From Paraspadella gotoi (Eukaryota; Chaetognatha), in contig CM119263.1 in assembly GCA_051294375.1 (NCBI GenBank), positions 16,707,777 through 16,771,776 on the forward strand: a stretch of 64,000 nt of DNA, in the 5' to 3' direction. This document shows, piece after piece, positions 14,007 through 24,187 of this stretch. The first letter of the stretch is position 1. Every line of letters begins with the position of its first letter. Both the position numbers and the translations under genes were made by a program. The notes under the pieces were generated by a model, which worked only from the letters and a program-made list of their open reading frames with translations, ran no database searches and had not been told where the DNA came from.

Positions 14007-15669
14007 ATGCCGCTCCGCTGGGGCTTTTGCGGCACCGGCAACATTTGTCACGACTTCGCTTCCGCCTTGAAGTCGCTCGACGCCGCTGACCACGCCTTGG
14101 CCGCCGTCGCCGCTCGAGATTTGGGGCGAGCCAAAGCTTTTGCCGAAAAGTTCGAGTTCGCCTCTGCCTACGACGATTACGACGAAATCGCCGCGTCTAA
14201 CGACGTAGATATTGTGTACATCGGCGTTATAGCGATTAAACATTACGACCTCACCAAAGCTATGATCCAAGGTCAGTTATTTTATTTAAAAATATATTTA
14301 AGTCAATGAGTACAGTAATTTTATGACAAGTTAGCATTTCAAAACTAATGTCGTTTAGATGAGTAATATATTTTTTCTTTCTACTTACTGACGTTTAAAA
14401 AATTAAAATGATTTATTTGATAGTAATTTTATGAATTCGGTCGATTTGGGAATTAACAAATTATAAATTAATTAATTCATTTAATTAAATCATTTAAATT
14501 ATTTAATTTAATTTTCAGCCGGTAAAAACGTTCTCTGCGAGTCGCCGATGACTCTTAGCGCCAAGCAAGTCGAAGACCTATTCCACTTGGCGGAGAAGAA
14601 GGGCGTTTTTTTGATGGAAGCGATTTGGACGCGATGCTTTCCGCTTTACCAGCGAATCGCGGAGGAAATCGTGAAAGGATCTATCGGGGAGGTGAGTCTA
14701 TAAGGCGGTGAAAAGGTAAACCGTGGAATTGGCTATTTCTAATTTCTATGTCTAATGTGTTCGATTTGCAGGTGATGTCCGTCCATTGCAACCTAGGTTT
14801 CCCCGTCTATTCCTCGGATTCTCCCCCCAATAAGAGTCTTGGCAACGGCGGCCTTACCGAGTTCGGCGTCTACCTCCTGCAGGCAGCGTTGACGGGATTC
14901 GGGCGGCGCCGCCCCGACGAGGTCGTCGTCGGCGCCGTCAAGCACTCCACCGGCGTCGACGTTGGCGGCGTCGTCTTCTTGAGATTCGGCGAGGAAAAAT
15001 TCGCCAATTTGTCTTACTCAGTCACGGTTAGTTTAGTTTTTACTCGTTGAAAGATTGATGTTGAGTCTAATTATTTATTGTACAGAACTGTTTCGCATAC
15101 TCGACACTATAATTTATGATTTTTCTCTCATTATTAACAGTCCACAATGAAGTCCAGCCTCACCTTCTTTGGTTCTTCTGGTTCCATCGAGATTCCCGAA
15201 TTGTTTTGGTGCCCTACTAAAATTTTAGTAAACGGAGAAAAACTGGAGTTTCCACTTCCGGAATCAAAGTTGACTTTTAATTTTCCAAATTCTCAAGGTC
15301 AGTTTAAAGGTCATATTTTTAAACGTTGAATTTGGTGTCGTCTTTAAGGTGATTAAAGTAGCACCTGATCCTGTTGCATTCATTTATTAAAAATTTGTTT
15401 TTTTATGTTTTTTCTCCTTTTTTTCAATTTCTTTTTTGCAAACGTCTTTGTTTCATTGCAGATATTTTTTTAAAAATATTGTAATATTTATTTAAATTTT
15501 TGTAAAAAAAATTTTCATTCAAGGTCTCGCCTACGAAGCGGAGCATGTAAGGAAATGCATCGAAGCCAATCGGCCGGAGAGCGACTTGATGTCACGATCG
15601 GATTCGCTTATCGTTCACGAGATCTTGGACACTTGTTTCGAACGCATTAACCTTCGCTACGACTCATAA
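14007..15669 (+). CDS. DHDH: Dihydrodiol dehydrogenase-like oxidoreductase (Gfo/Idh/MocA family)
   Basis: Five exons (14007-14271, 14519-14691, 14772-15026, 15141-15297, 15524-15669) join in phase to 331 residues, against about 334 in mammals. It opens PLRWGFCGTGNICHDF, a Rossmann nucleotide-binding start, followed by AVAARDLGRAKAFAEKF. The middle has FLMEAIWTRCFP and the late part ELFWCPTKI and LAYEAEHVRKCI, all characteristic of this enzyme. The family oxidises trans-dihydrodiols of aromatic hydrocarbons and D-xylose with NADP+ in the cytosol. His79 and Tyr180, named as catalytic in the monkey enzyme, are at the same numbers. Two other expected residues differ: the EKP lysine is Ser97 (CESP), and the Asp four before Tyr180 is Glu176. 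The fold is clear, but full activity is uncertain. The start has a good CCACC context. Confidence 0.93.
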
Positions 15670-16639
15670 ACAACGGAAAACGTACATTCGTTGACTGAGA
15701 CATGTATCGCCCATCGGGTACATGTAGTAGATTTCGAAAATCAGATAAACTTGTATGGATAATGGTTGGCGTTATTTTTAAGATTGATAACCGATGAAAA
15801 CCTTTGAAATACTAATTAATTTATTTAGTATGCTGTAAGGGAAAAACTCGGCGGCGATGGATTCTGGACTCGATATTTTACTGACACTCTTTCAATGACT
15901 TATTACACTCATGTGCAAAAAAAAAAAAAAAAAAAAAAAAAAACACCCCACTTTATAAATTTAAATACCGGACGCTATATAAAAAAAATTTTTAAATTTT
16001 ATTAGAAAAATATAGTTTTTAACCTGTTATTCATTTGATTTTTTAATAACCTTAAAATTATAATCAGCCAATTATTTATAGCGAGGGCCTCGGAGTGTTT
16101 CGCCATGAACTCGCCCATGTCTTCGAAGAGGTCTTGTTTGACGGTTTGGAAGGGAAACGGTCAGAGCATGGTACTTGCTATATTCGGCTCCAGCGGCGTC
16201 GATGTCAATAATGTGGAGTCAAATGTGGTCAAATATTACGAGCATATTTATTTCACAATAACTGGAGAATCAAGAGCGAGACATGAACGTTAGGGCAGAT
16301 CAGATCTTCTCTCTCAAACGCAGTGTATTCACAACTATATAGTTCTCTCATTGACTCTCTTAACTCAGTCTCCTCTCAGTCTTATTCGTTGGGTGAGCCC
16401 ATGGACCGTCTCTTGATCTCCTCCCTCTCTCCTGCCGCTCGTCCAGTCGCTCCCGCTCCCCGGCATTGCAGGCTCCGCGGATCGTTCGGGCAGGGCTTCC
16501 CTTCAGGCTTCTCGTTAATGCCACCCCCGATCCAGAGGCGAAGGAGGCGAGTCTTATTTCGCCGACGAGCCCAGGTGCTGTCCTTTGATGCCGACGGCGG
16601 AATCCGCGACGGCCTCGACCTGCTGCCGCGCGCATTTGT
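15670..16639. other. Region after DHDH: transposon-end fragment and no firm gene
   Basis: After the DHDH stop there is AT-rich sequence, a fragment resembling the end of the TA-flanked element at 60302 (from 15907), and a GC-richer piece at 16085-16290 with a short minus-strand coding-like stretch broken between frames. From 16300 the sequence probably belongs to the 3' end of the old retroelement whose env remnant begins at 16640. Confidence 0.45.
15907..16060 (+). repeat. Diverged end fragment of the TA-flanked inverted-repeat element
   Basis: After TA, the sequence CACTCATGTGC followed by a run of A and AC-C-CCACTTTAT resembles the left end of the element at 60302 (CAGTCCTGTGC, A-run, ACGCGCCACTTTAT). 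No matching right end was found nearby, so this appears to be a solo or truncated terminus. Confidence 0.45.
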
Positions 16640-17420
16640 CTGCACAGGGCAGCAGCATCAGCAATCAGCATAGAAGGACGACGATGATGACGATGACGGC
16701 GACGATTGCGATGGTTGGAGCCACGTTGGCAAAGGTGTTCCACCAGGACACCGGCGGGGTCTTGCCGAACATTCTTTGGAAAAAGGACGCTGGGGATCCA
16801 TCAGTTATTTCTCCCATTTGTTGTGTGAACTCGTGCCGTTCCGTGATGTACTCGGAGTGGAGGTCGATGAAATACCCCACGTCTTCGTAGATCTGTTTTT
16901 CCCTTGACACGTGTTCCTGTTTGTTTGGCAGGGTGGTATGGAGAGCGTCGTATTTCTTGACTTTTTTGTTGAGTAGGTAATACTTGTTTTTTGATCTTAT
17001 TATCCCTTATGAACGCGAGCAGGGATTCGAAGTCGGGGAAACTTAAAGATTTGGGTAAGTGTACAAACTGTACATGCTCTGCAACCGCCGTCATCCCACG
17101 CGAAAATGCCTCAAGGGTAGACGCATTCACGTTGTGCGATGTTGCAGCGTCCATCCTTCGTTGTTTCGTCACTCTGGAGTGGTAAAGCGTAAGATTGGAA
17201 ATCAGTTTCGCGTTTTAACTTTCATAAGTGTTGATGACAGTAAATTTCTTTCCAGTGCAGGCGCTGTCAGCGTCGTTGGTACCAACTCTGTGCGTGAGGT
17301 TCTTGTTTATTCATTTATATTCATTTATTTAATCATTTTTTTCTTGAAAAACTACAACATTCTAATTCATCATGTGTGGTAGTGAGGATCTATATTAAAA
17401 AATTCTAATTAATTTTATGA
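16640..17420 (-). pseudogene. Old env glycoprotein fragment of a related retroelement
   Basis: Minus-strand frames at 16665-16910 and 16801-17172 resemble the C-terminal part of the env of the neighbouring LTR element: an IYED-GYF start, GEITDGSPASF, a short linker and a long hydrophobic segment (AIVAVIVIIVVLL) ending in a stop. The two pieces are in different frames, so it is broken. It matches the last third of env only. It appears to be an older, diverged relative lying just outside the intact-looking LTR pair. Confidence 0.6.
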
Positions 17421-17573
17421 AAATATTTTAATATATCTTTCATAAATTTTCAATCTTTGCGTTAATATAAGTGGCTAGCAATTTACCATTCCTTGGTTTG
17501 CAACGATGTGAAATGAAAAGCTCTAATCTAAACTCCCTTATGAATATTCTTCACCTTAATTTTTTATCAATAT

Positions 17574-17916
17574 CTTTGCAGTTTACACTATTTCTTCGAT
17601 GTATTAATTAATCACGATGAGAATTAGAAAACGAGCAAAAGGTTTATTTACTTATTCACAGTTTAAAAGCGCAATGAGAAAATAACTGAGTTAGAAAATA
17701 TAGTACAACCATTCGGGCCGAGGGCAGCTTCGCTTATGAAAACTAAAGTCCTTCGTCCTACTCCCTCGGCCCATGAAACAATCCCCTTTGGCCTAGTCCC
17801 ACTCTCCGCCCTCTGATTTGCTATGAAGCTAAACCCATGATCGAATGAGCGAAGGAGGGAGAGAGTGGGAGGGGGATAGAGAGAAAGAGAGTTCACGACG
17901 ATCGAATGGAGTGGAG
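17574..17916 (-). repeat. 3' LTR of the retroelement
   Basis: 343 bp matching 25393-25735 apart from about two substitutions (GCGCAATG vs GCGTAATG, GATTTGCT vs GATTCGCT). On the minus strand it follows env, whose frame runs into it. Boundaries are set where the two copies stop matching. No TG...CA ends are obvious at the edges chosen. Confidence 0.85.
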
Positions 17917-19692
17917 CCGGTAGCACACTGACAGCAGCCGCAGCAAACGCACACTGCGACTACTCCTCCGATGGCGATGAGTCCCATGAGTGGCGCCAAG
18001 TTCACTAGCCAGTTCCATATCTCTACTAGTGACGAATCCCCAAAGATCCGCCGGATGAAGGATGACGGCGATCCGGCGGTGATCTCGCCCAGCCGTTCGT
18101 TGAAGCGCTGGGTCTGTCCAGTGAATTTTGCATGACGATCCATAAACCTCCCTACTTCTTCGTAAATGGAGACCTCGCTTGTGACGTGATGTTGGGCGTC
18201 CGGAAGTGTGGTCCGGAGCGTCTGGTATTTGTCAAACGGGCGTCCGTCGTTGTCCACAAATTCGTCGCCCACGAGTCTATCACGTGGTGGTAGATGGCGT
18301 GACGGTAAGCTTCGCGTCCTCCGAACGAGATGGGCAGGTCCTGGAAGCATTTTTCCGTCTCCCTCCGGAGGGCGAGCGTTTGTCGGCATTTGGCGGTCAC
18401 CAACAACTCCCCACGAAGGACGGCGATTTCGCCGCGGTCGATGAACGTGGTAGCCGCCGGCGAGCGGTGGGCCTCGATCGCCGCCATCCTTGCTTTGCGC
18501 GCTCGCGTCACGCAAAGTTCATGTTGTACCGCCTTGGTGAGTGTGTCGATATTCTCCTGGTTGTTCTGGGCCAACTTCGACGCCGTCTCATGGAGGGCTT
18601 CCATCACAGACGTGTCCCGCTTAATACCCTGAATCCGTCCTTCTACGTAGAAGAAGTGGGGCGAGGAGGTTTCGTCTACCGTCAGCCCGCAGCTGGACAT
18701 CCTCGTTTTTCTCCCGGTGAGTCAGAGGGTGAACGCGGCGTCGCTGGTTCCGCCGCACATCACCATGCATCGTTCCAGGCCTTTCGCAGCGTCCGGGTAT
18801 CTGGCTTCGGAGCAGCTCGTCCAGCACCCTCCGAAGCGGTTGGCTCCTCTGAGCAGGTCTCCGCAAGGCGTCGGGGCTCCGTTGGCGTCATGACACCGGT
18901 TGATGAGATTCCGGATGTCGGCCTCTGAAACTGCTCGCACTATTCCATCCTGTGCACGGTACATTCCGCCCGTGTAGCCGACTACCGCTCGGCAACGGCG
19001 TCATCCCATACGATGACGCCTCCTGGATAGCTGCACTGCTGTCGGGCGACGTCGCATGATCCTATTTTCGAATTGATACGATCAGCTACCCTAACCTTCC
19101 TTTTGTATAACGCGAGGTTTGACGCCAACTTGGCGTTTTCGGAAGTGTATAGGCGCCCGTGAAACTTCAGTGATTCGCCCGTACAGGTGCCGTCGGCGTC
19201 CGTTGTCCCCACCTGGTGCGTAATCAGGTTGGTGCCTTCTTTTCCCTCGATCTGGATTGGCTGCAGGACGCCGGCTCTGTCGCTCATTAAAATTGGAATT
19301 TTGTTCAGCGTAATTTTCCTTCCGGCGTGCAAGTCTAGGCACTCTTGCCTCTCCAGGGTGAATTGGTCAATCGCGTCGATATTTGGATACTGGATGCTCC
19401 ACCGGCCGCAGAGGCGTCCGGTGGCTACGATGACTAAGTCACACCCGTATCCGTCGTGTTCCAGGTCGTCCGGATGGAAAATTAGATGGGCCGTGCGGAG
19501 CTCTTCCTTTACCTCATGCGCCTTCTCGCATTTTGTCTCGTCCAGCGCGATCGCTGTATGATCTGATGTCGTGTTGCAGTCGTATACTCCTATTTTCTGC
19601 TTAAGTATCCCATGCCCGTTTTCCCCGACGAGCATGGTTCCGTTGACCGCTGAGGCTACCGCGAAGATTATCACAATCGTTTCGATCTGCAT
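17829..19692 (-). pseudogene. env-like membrane glycoprotein, broken into four frames
   Basis: The first open piece (19692-18982) begins with a hydrophobic signal peptide (MQIETIVIIFAVASAVNG) and has paired cysteines and an Asn-linked glycosylation sequon. It ends at a stop next to a shift of frame. The second piece (about 18964-18722) is Cys-rich; an in-frame TGA separates it from the third (18700-18152). A further frame change leads to the last piece, which carries a membrane anchor (LMGLIAIGGVVAVCVCC) before running into the LTR. The layout of signal peptide, Cys-rich ectodomain and C-terminal anchor is that of a fusion-type envelope protein, and its position after integrase fits. I cannot assign it to a named glycoprotein class by eye. 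The breaks may be real decay or assembly indels. Confidence 0.75.
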
Positions 19693-20354
19693 TCTGTTAG
19701 GGTTTAATATTTGATATTTAATATTTCCTCTTGAATTGGCTATTATTATTCTTAACTATTGTTGGATCTTACGAGGTCTTTTGTTTCTCTTCTATTTAGT
19801 TTTATTTGCACTTACTTGGATTCGCTTATGGTATCGTCTCTTCTTTTCGAAAACAAAAGATTGTTTCGCCTTTTTTTTTATTTTTTTTTTTTTTTTATTT
19901 TTTTATTTCGAGTCTTACTTGTTTGGTTTTGAACAACTTTCGAACGATTGTGAGCCTCCTATGTTCCTTCTCGCTTCTTTCAGGCGCTCGTAGCTCGTCG
20001 TCTTCCTTATCGTCGTCTCGAGCGTCTGGTCTGCCCCCTTCCTCCTCCGGGCGATCGTGGAGCGATCGGCCGGCGTTTTCCCGATGAGTCGGGTTGAGGA
20101 GGAACTGGGTCTTTCTCTGTCTGTTCTGGCCTATATCTACTTTATCTTTACTTCTATTCTTTTTGTCTCCTTGTTCTTTTTTCTTTCCTTTTTTTGTTTG
20201 GTTTTAGTTTCGTTTAACCCTTACCTTGAAGTTGTCTTTGCGCTATTGGATTTATGAGTTGGTCGCCTTTTCTCCTCAATCATTTGTGGAATGTGTAATT
20301 GTTCGTTAAGTATTTACAACTTTGTACATAGCGTCTCTCTGCTTATACTTTTCT
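19693..20354 (-). other. Spacer between integrase and env
   Basis: Roughly 660 bases of T-rich sequence (plus strand), including a long T run at 19869-19898. No coding region is seen. In elements of this type the env mRNA is usually spliced, and this spacer would hold the acceptor. Confidence 0.5.
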
Positions 20355-22943
20355 TTAGGTTCTGAAGTCCTCCGAGTCGCCGCCTTTTAATTTGAGGCGG
20401 CGTCTGTGATAGAGTGAGCGTTTTCCGTTAATGTTTACCACATAATGGTTTCCTCTAGCTTCGATCACTCTGTGTGGGCCTGTGTATACTGTCTTCACCT
20501 TGTTTTGTGTTGGTGCGGCGCCTGTTCTTAATAAGTCACGTCTTACGTAGACGTCGTCGCCTGGTTTGACCTTCTTCGGGTTTCTGAAGCGGTTTCCTCT
20601 TTTCGCCTGCCTATGTTTGATGAATCTCTGCTCAACGATTTGTCTTTGTGCTTCTTGTTGGTTATCCGCTCTTCTCTGCGCGTAATCTGCTAGGCACTTG
20701 TATGATTCTTCATCAGGTGCCTCTATTAGTCTTGGTCTATTTCCGAACTGAAGTTTGTGCGGCGACATGTTCGTTTTCCATCCCGTTATAGGTGTTGCGT
20801 TTAGGGTGAGCATTAGGTAAGGCAATGCGTTGATCCACTTGTTTGGGTCATCATTCAGGGATTTTCTTAGTGCTTGCCTGATTCTGCCGATGTCTCTTTC
20901 GGCTCGATTACTGTTCTTTCTGGAGACTAAAATTCGCCTTCCGCTCATGTCTAGCAGGCTTAATATGCTTCTCATTTCCTCTCCGTTTAGTGAAGTGGCT
21001 CCGTCGAAATTTACTTCCAGGTAGCTACCGTGTAGTAGGAATATGTTCGCGTCGAGGGCCTTGATCACGTGTTGTGCGTCGGCGCGTCTTAGTGGGATCG
21101 CCCAGGTGTAGGCAGAGGCGTTGTCTGAGGCCACTAGGACGTGATTGCAGCCTCCGCTGGGAGGTAAGTGCATGACATCGATGCTTAGCGATTCCCAAGG
21201 GATTCGTGCTGCTGTTGGTCTTGATTCGGTTTCGTTAAATTGCATTTCGTCGGTGGCGCGCCTGCAGCGGTCGCCTCGAGCACCATTTCTCCGCAAGTGT
21301 TTACCATATTTGAGGCTGCTATGTACTGGCGCAGCTAGGTAAGCTGACCGGTCTCTACCTGGGTGACCCAGCTTTTCGTGTATCTTTTTGACTACCTCCT
21401 TAAGATTTTGTTGCGGGATAATGTATCTCGTTGAACGGCTTGTTGCGGTGAAACCGATGACGCAGAGGATTCCATCTTTGGTTATTTCCAGATCGTCTAC
21501 GTTCCGGAGGAGGAATGCTTGCGTGGGCGTAAGTGATTTCCTCTCACCTGCTTCTAAGTGTGTTCTGAGGCCTCCCGCGCCATGGTTCTTGTATATCTCT
21601 TTGGCGTCTTTGATTTCGCTGCAATCGTTTTGCCAGCCTTTTATCTCCGTTCTCATTGGCATTATTGAGGAGTCACGTCTGACGTTATTTGATAAGTCCT
21701 CTTCGAGATCGATTTTGTCTACTTCAACCGAAGCTTCGATGGCTGAATCGGTGATTATTTCGGTGTCTTGGGGTGCGGGTGTTGGCTCTTGGATTGTGGG
21801 CTCTGGTGAGTCCTGGTTCTCATTTGCTTCGTTTGTTTCTGGTCTTATCCTTGGATCGGCTGGTTGTTCTTGTTCGGTTCCATCAGGCGAGTTTGGTGGG
21901 CCCGCTATCCTCTCTGGCGGTTGGTCGTCTTGGGATGGGGGACCTGCTTCCCTTCGCTCGGTTGGTTCCGGTGTGTTTCCCCTTTGAACTCTCTGGTTAT
22001 CTCCGTCGGGGCCCGCATCCGTTACCTCTGAGTTTGGTGGAGCTGCCTCGTCTCTATCTACTTCGGTTGGTGCTTCCAGCGGCGGTCCAGGTGCCCTCCT
22101 TCGGTTTTGATTCGCCGGCCTCGTGTGAAGATCTCGGCTAATTCTTATGGTGTCGGCGGGAAGCATTGCTGATGGTCTCATTATTGGTGCTGGTGCCAAT
22201 CTGGCTCTGGGCACCCGTCTGCGGTAGGCTCTTTCTTCCTCGATTCTGTGTTCTAGGCCGATGTTTAATACTTCGTTGTTTGTGCGGGGTCCATCTACTA
22301 GGTGTCTGATGGCTCTTTCCTTTCCTCCACCGTATACCTTTTCGTATTTACAGCCGGCTTGTGCGGTGCTGTCCTCGTCTAGTATTTTTATGCATATACC
22401 TGTCATGTTTGCTAGCGCCTCTAGCTCTGGATGGCCCAGTGACCAATCTTTCGAAGAGATTGTTCTGATAAAAGTGCAAGCGTCTTTTGTTTTTGGTGCG
22501 CCGTACAGTTTTCTTATGTTCGCCCTCTGGCGAGAGAAGTAGTTTTTCATGAACTCGAAAAATTTTGTTCGAAAACTTTTTTCATCAATGTTTAGCGCGG
22601 TGGCTATAATTCCAAGTATTGGTGCTCCGCCTACCCTGAGTTCCAGGTGGCCTGGCCATGACTCGCCTGATAAGGGTTCTTCGGTGAAGCCTGGTTCGTA
22701 ACTGCCATTGATGTCGAAGCCTGCGGCTAGGAAAGGCGTGTCGAGCGGAGTGATTTGATTTTGATCAGTAAATCTGGTCAGAAAGTCCGCTGGGTTGTCG
22801 CCACTTTTAACTAGGATGATCTCCAAGGGGTGGCATTCTTGGCGTATTTCTGTTATCCAGCGTAGTACGTTTGTCGGGAGTAGCTGTTGTTTATCGTGTT
22901 GCTGGTCCATTACTCTTTTGAAGTATTGTGACCTTTCTCCCAC
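20355..22943 (-). CDS. pol C-terminal part: RNase H end, OTU-like domain, integrase
   Basis: An uninterrupted frame of 862 codons. Residues 1-60 finish RNase H (SGDNPADFLTR is the usual last helix). Residues about 100-230 resemble an OTU fold (GHPELEALANMTGICIKI, then KVYGGGKERAIRHLVDG) but lack the expected catalytic Cys and His. A Pro/Glu-rich linker covers about 237-430. Integrase follows: an HEKLGH zinc-finger start with an incomplete Cys pair, catalytic Asp in SIDVMH (21177-21179), Asp in NFDG (21003-21005) and Glu in NRAER (20898-20900), with 34 residues between the last two. A chromatin-end domain with VKPGDDVYV and TGPHRVI ends the frame. Integrase inserts the cDNA into the genome. 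The frame is probably part of a longer Pol polyprotein, disrupted just upstream. Confidence 0.85.
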   Translation of the reverse strand: MGERSQYFKRVMDQQHDKQQLLPTNVLRWITEIRQECHPLEIILVKSGDNPADFLTRFTDQNQITPLDTPFLAAGFDINGSYEPGFTEEPLSGESWPGHLELRVGGAPILGIIATALNIDEKSFRTKFFEFMKNYFSRQRANIRKLYGAPKTKDACTFIRTISSKDWSLGHPELEALANMTGICIKILDEDSTAQAGCKYEKVYGGGKERAIRHLVDGPRTNNEVLNIGLEHRIEEERAYRRRVPRARLAPAPIMRPSAMLPADTIRISRDLHTRPANQNRRRAPGPPLEAPTEVDRDEAAPPNSEVTDAGPDGDNQRVQRGNTPEPTERREAGPPSQDDQPPERIAGPPNSPDGTEQEQPADPRIRPETNEANENQDSPEPTIQEPTPAPQDTEIITDSAIEASVEVDKIDLEEDLSNNVRRDSSIMPMRTEIKGWQNDCSEIKDAKEIYKNHGAGGLRTHLEAGERKSLTPTQAFLLRNVDDLEITKDGILCVIGFTATSRSTRYIIPQQNLKEVVKKIHEKLGHPGRDRSAYLAAPVHSSLKYGKHLRRNGARGDRCRRATDEMQFNETESRPTAARIPWESLSIDVMHLPPSGGCNHVLVASDNASAYTWAIPLRRADAQHVIKALDANIFLLHGSYLEVNFDGATSLNGEEMRSILSLLDMSGRRILVSRKNSNRAERDIGRIRQALRKSLNDDPNKWINALPYLMLTLNATPITGWKTNMSPHKLQFGNRPRLIEAPDEESYKCLADYAQRRADNQQEAQRQIVEQRFIKHRQAKRGNRFRNPKKVKPGDDVYVRRDLLRTGAAPTQNKVKTVYTGPHRVIEARGNHYVVNINGKRSLYHRRRLKLKGGDSEDFRT

Positions 22944-23450
22944 AGATGTAACCTTTGAATTTTCTCACCATCATGTTGAAAGCGAGTGTTTCTAGGATGT
23001 TGATATGTTTTATTCTGTACTCCTCTGGAAATGATTTTGAGTGGAAACTGAGGGGGTACTCAGTTCCATTTGCTGTTGCTGTGATTAAGCCCCCCATGGC
23101 GCTCGTGCTTGCATCGGCGTAAATCTTGTATTCACCGTTTTTGATTTTTGCATCGTTTAGGAAATTTAGCCCCGGTGTTGATTTAATTTCTTCTACTAGT
23201 GTTTCTAGGGCCTTTCTGTGTTCATTTCTGAATTTGAAGTCTTTCCTGTCAACCAGGGTTAGTGCGTGGAGGGGCTGTGCCAGGTACGAGAATTGGTGCG
23301 TGAAGCACCTGTAGTAATTTAGCGACGCTAATAGCGCGCGTAGCTCTTTTTGCGTCTTGATCTCTTTCAGTCTCAGCTCCGCTTGTTCTAGTTTCTCTTT
23401 TTGGGGTTTTAGTTTGTCCTTCGAGATGCTGAAGCCTACTTGATGTCGTC
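22891..23450 (-). pseudogene. pol fragment: RT thumb/connection and RNase H N-terminal part
   Basis: An open minus-strand frame without an early start carries the RT tail (KELRALLASLNYYRCFTHQF), typical of the gypsy RT-RNase H junction, then the RNase H start YADASTSAMGGLI with its first catalytic Asp and HINILETLAF with the Glu. It ends at a stop at 22891, where the next pol piece continues in another frame. It should be read as an internal part of Pol. Confidence 0.75.
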
Positions 23451-24187
23451 TTTCCTTAAAGGACGTTTTTTGTCCAGTTGAGGACCACGTTTCCTTCCTG
23501 CCATTTCAAGGAATTCTCTCAGCCTGTCTGCCATTTCTTCCAGTGACTTCGCTGTGAGGATTAGGTCGTCTACGTAGATGAGGAAGCTTTTGACATCTCT
23601 TCCTAGATCTGCGAAGATCTCATCGAGTATCGCCTGCAGCACATTGATGCTGTTTACGCCTCCCATCGGGAGTTTGTTCATCTTCCAATTGTGCCCTGCG
23701 CCGGCGAAGGTGGTCACGGGCTTGCATCTGTCCGTTAGATTCACCTGATGGAAACAGGTTGGAAACAGCATTGGAGCTCATGTGGTTTATATTGCTCCAG
23801 GATGGACGTTATTGTTTGCGGCTCGGTGGCGAAGGTGGATATGTTTCTGTTCACTGCTGAGAGATCGCATATAAGTCGCCATTGTTTGGCGAACGTCTCG
23901 TCATCCATTTCGTTTTGGCCTTCTTTGACGTGGTTCGGTTTCTTTATCAGGAAGGCGTTCGAGTAGGCCTCACCCGTTGTTCTGGAGACGACGCCTGCTT
24001 GTTCGTATACCTCCAGATACCTTTTTAGGGCGGCTTTCTTGACCGGGCCTTGATTCATGAATCTCGGCTTAGGTAAGTTGTTTGTTGTGAATCCTAGGTC
24101 AACTTTATAGTTCAGGAAGCCTTCCTTGCAATCGTTTATCGATTCGCCAAATACGTCTCTGTACTCCCAGACCGTCAAGTACCTCAT
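23436..24187 (-). pseudogene. pol fragment: reverse transcriptase core, split in two frames
   Basis: Frame one (24187-23741) carries the RT start (EYRDVFGESIND) and fingers region (WRLICDLSAVNRN). Frame two (23771-23436) carries the palm: FHQVNLTDRCKP, KLPMGG and the catalytic YVDD at 23565-23576. The break falls exactly at motif A; I do not see the first catalytic Asp in any frame there, so a small deletion is possible. Family: Ty3/gypsy-like, judged from YVDDL and the order of domains. Confidence 0.75.

Noticed and set aside
16085-16290. Short minus-strand coding-like stretch (FEDMGEFMAKHSEALAI and a second frame with DAAGAEYSKYHAL)
   Set aside because: GC-rich and exon-like, but the two pieces are in different frames, no splice sites fit, and the family was not recognised; at most a gene relic.
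20057-20257. Plus-strand hydrophobic open frame within the retroelement
   Set aside because: Lies in the T-rich spacer between integrase and env; Phe/Leu richness follows from base composition.
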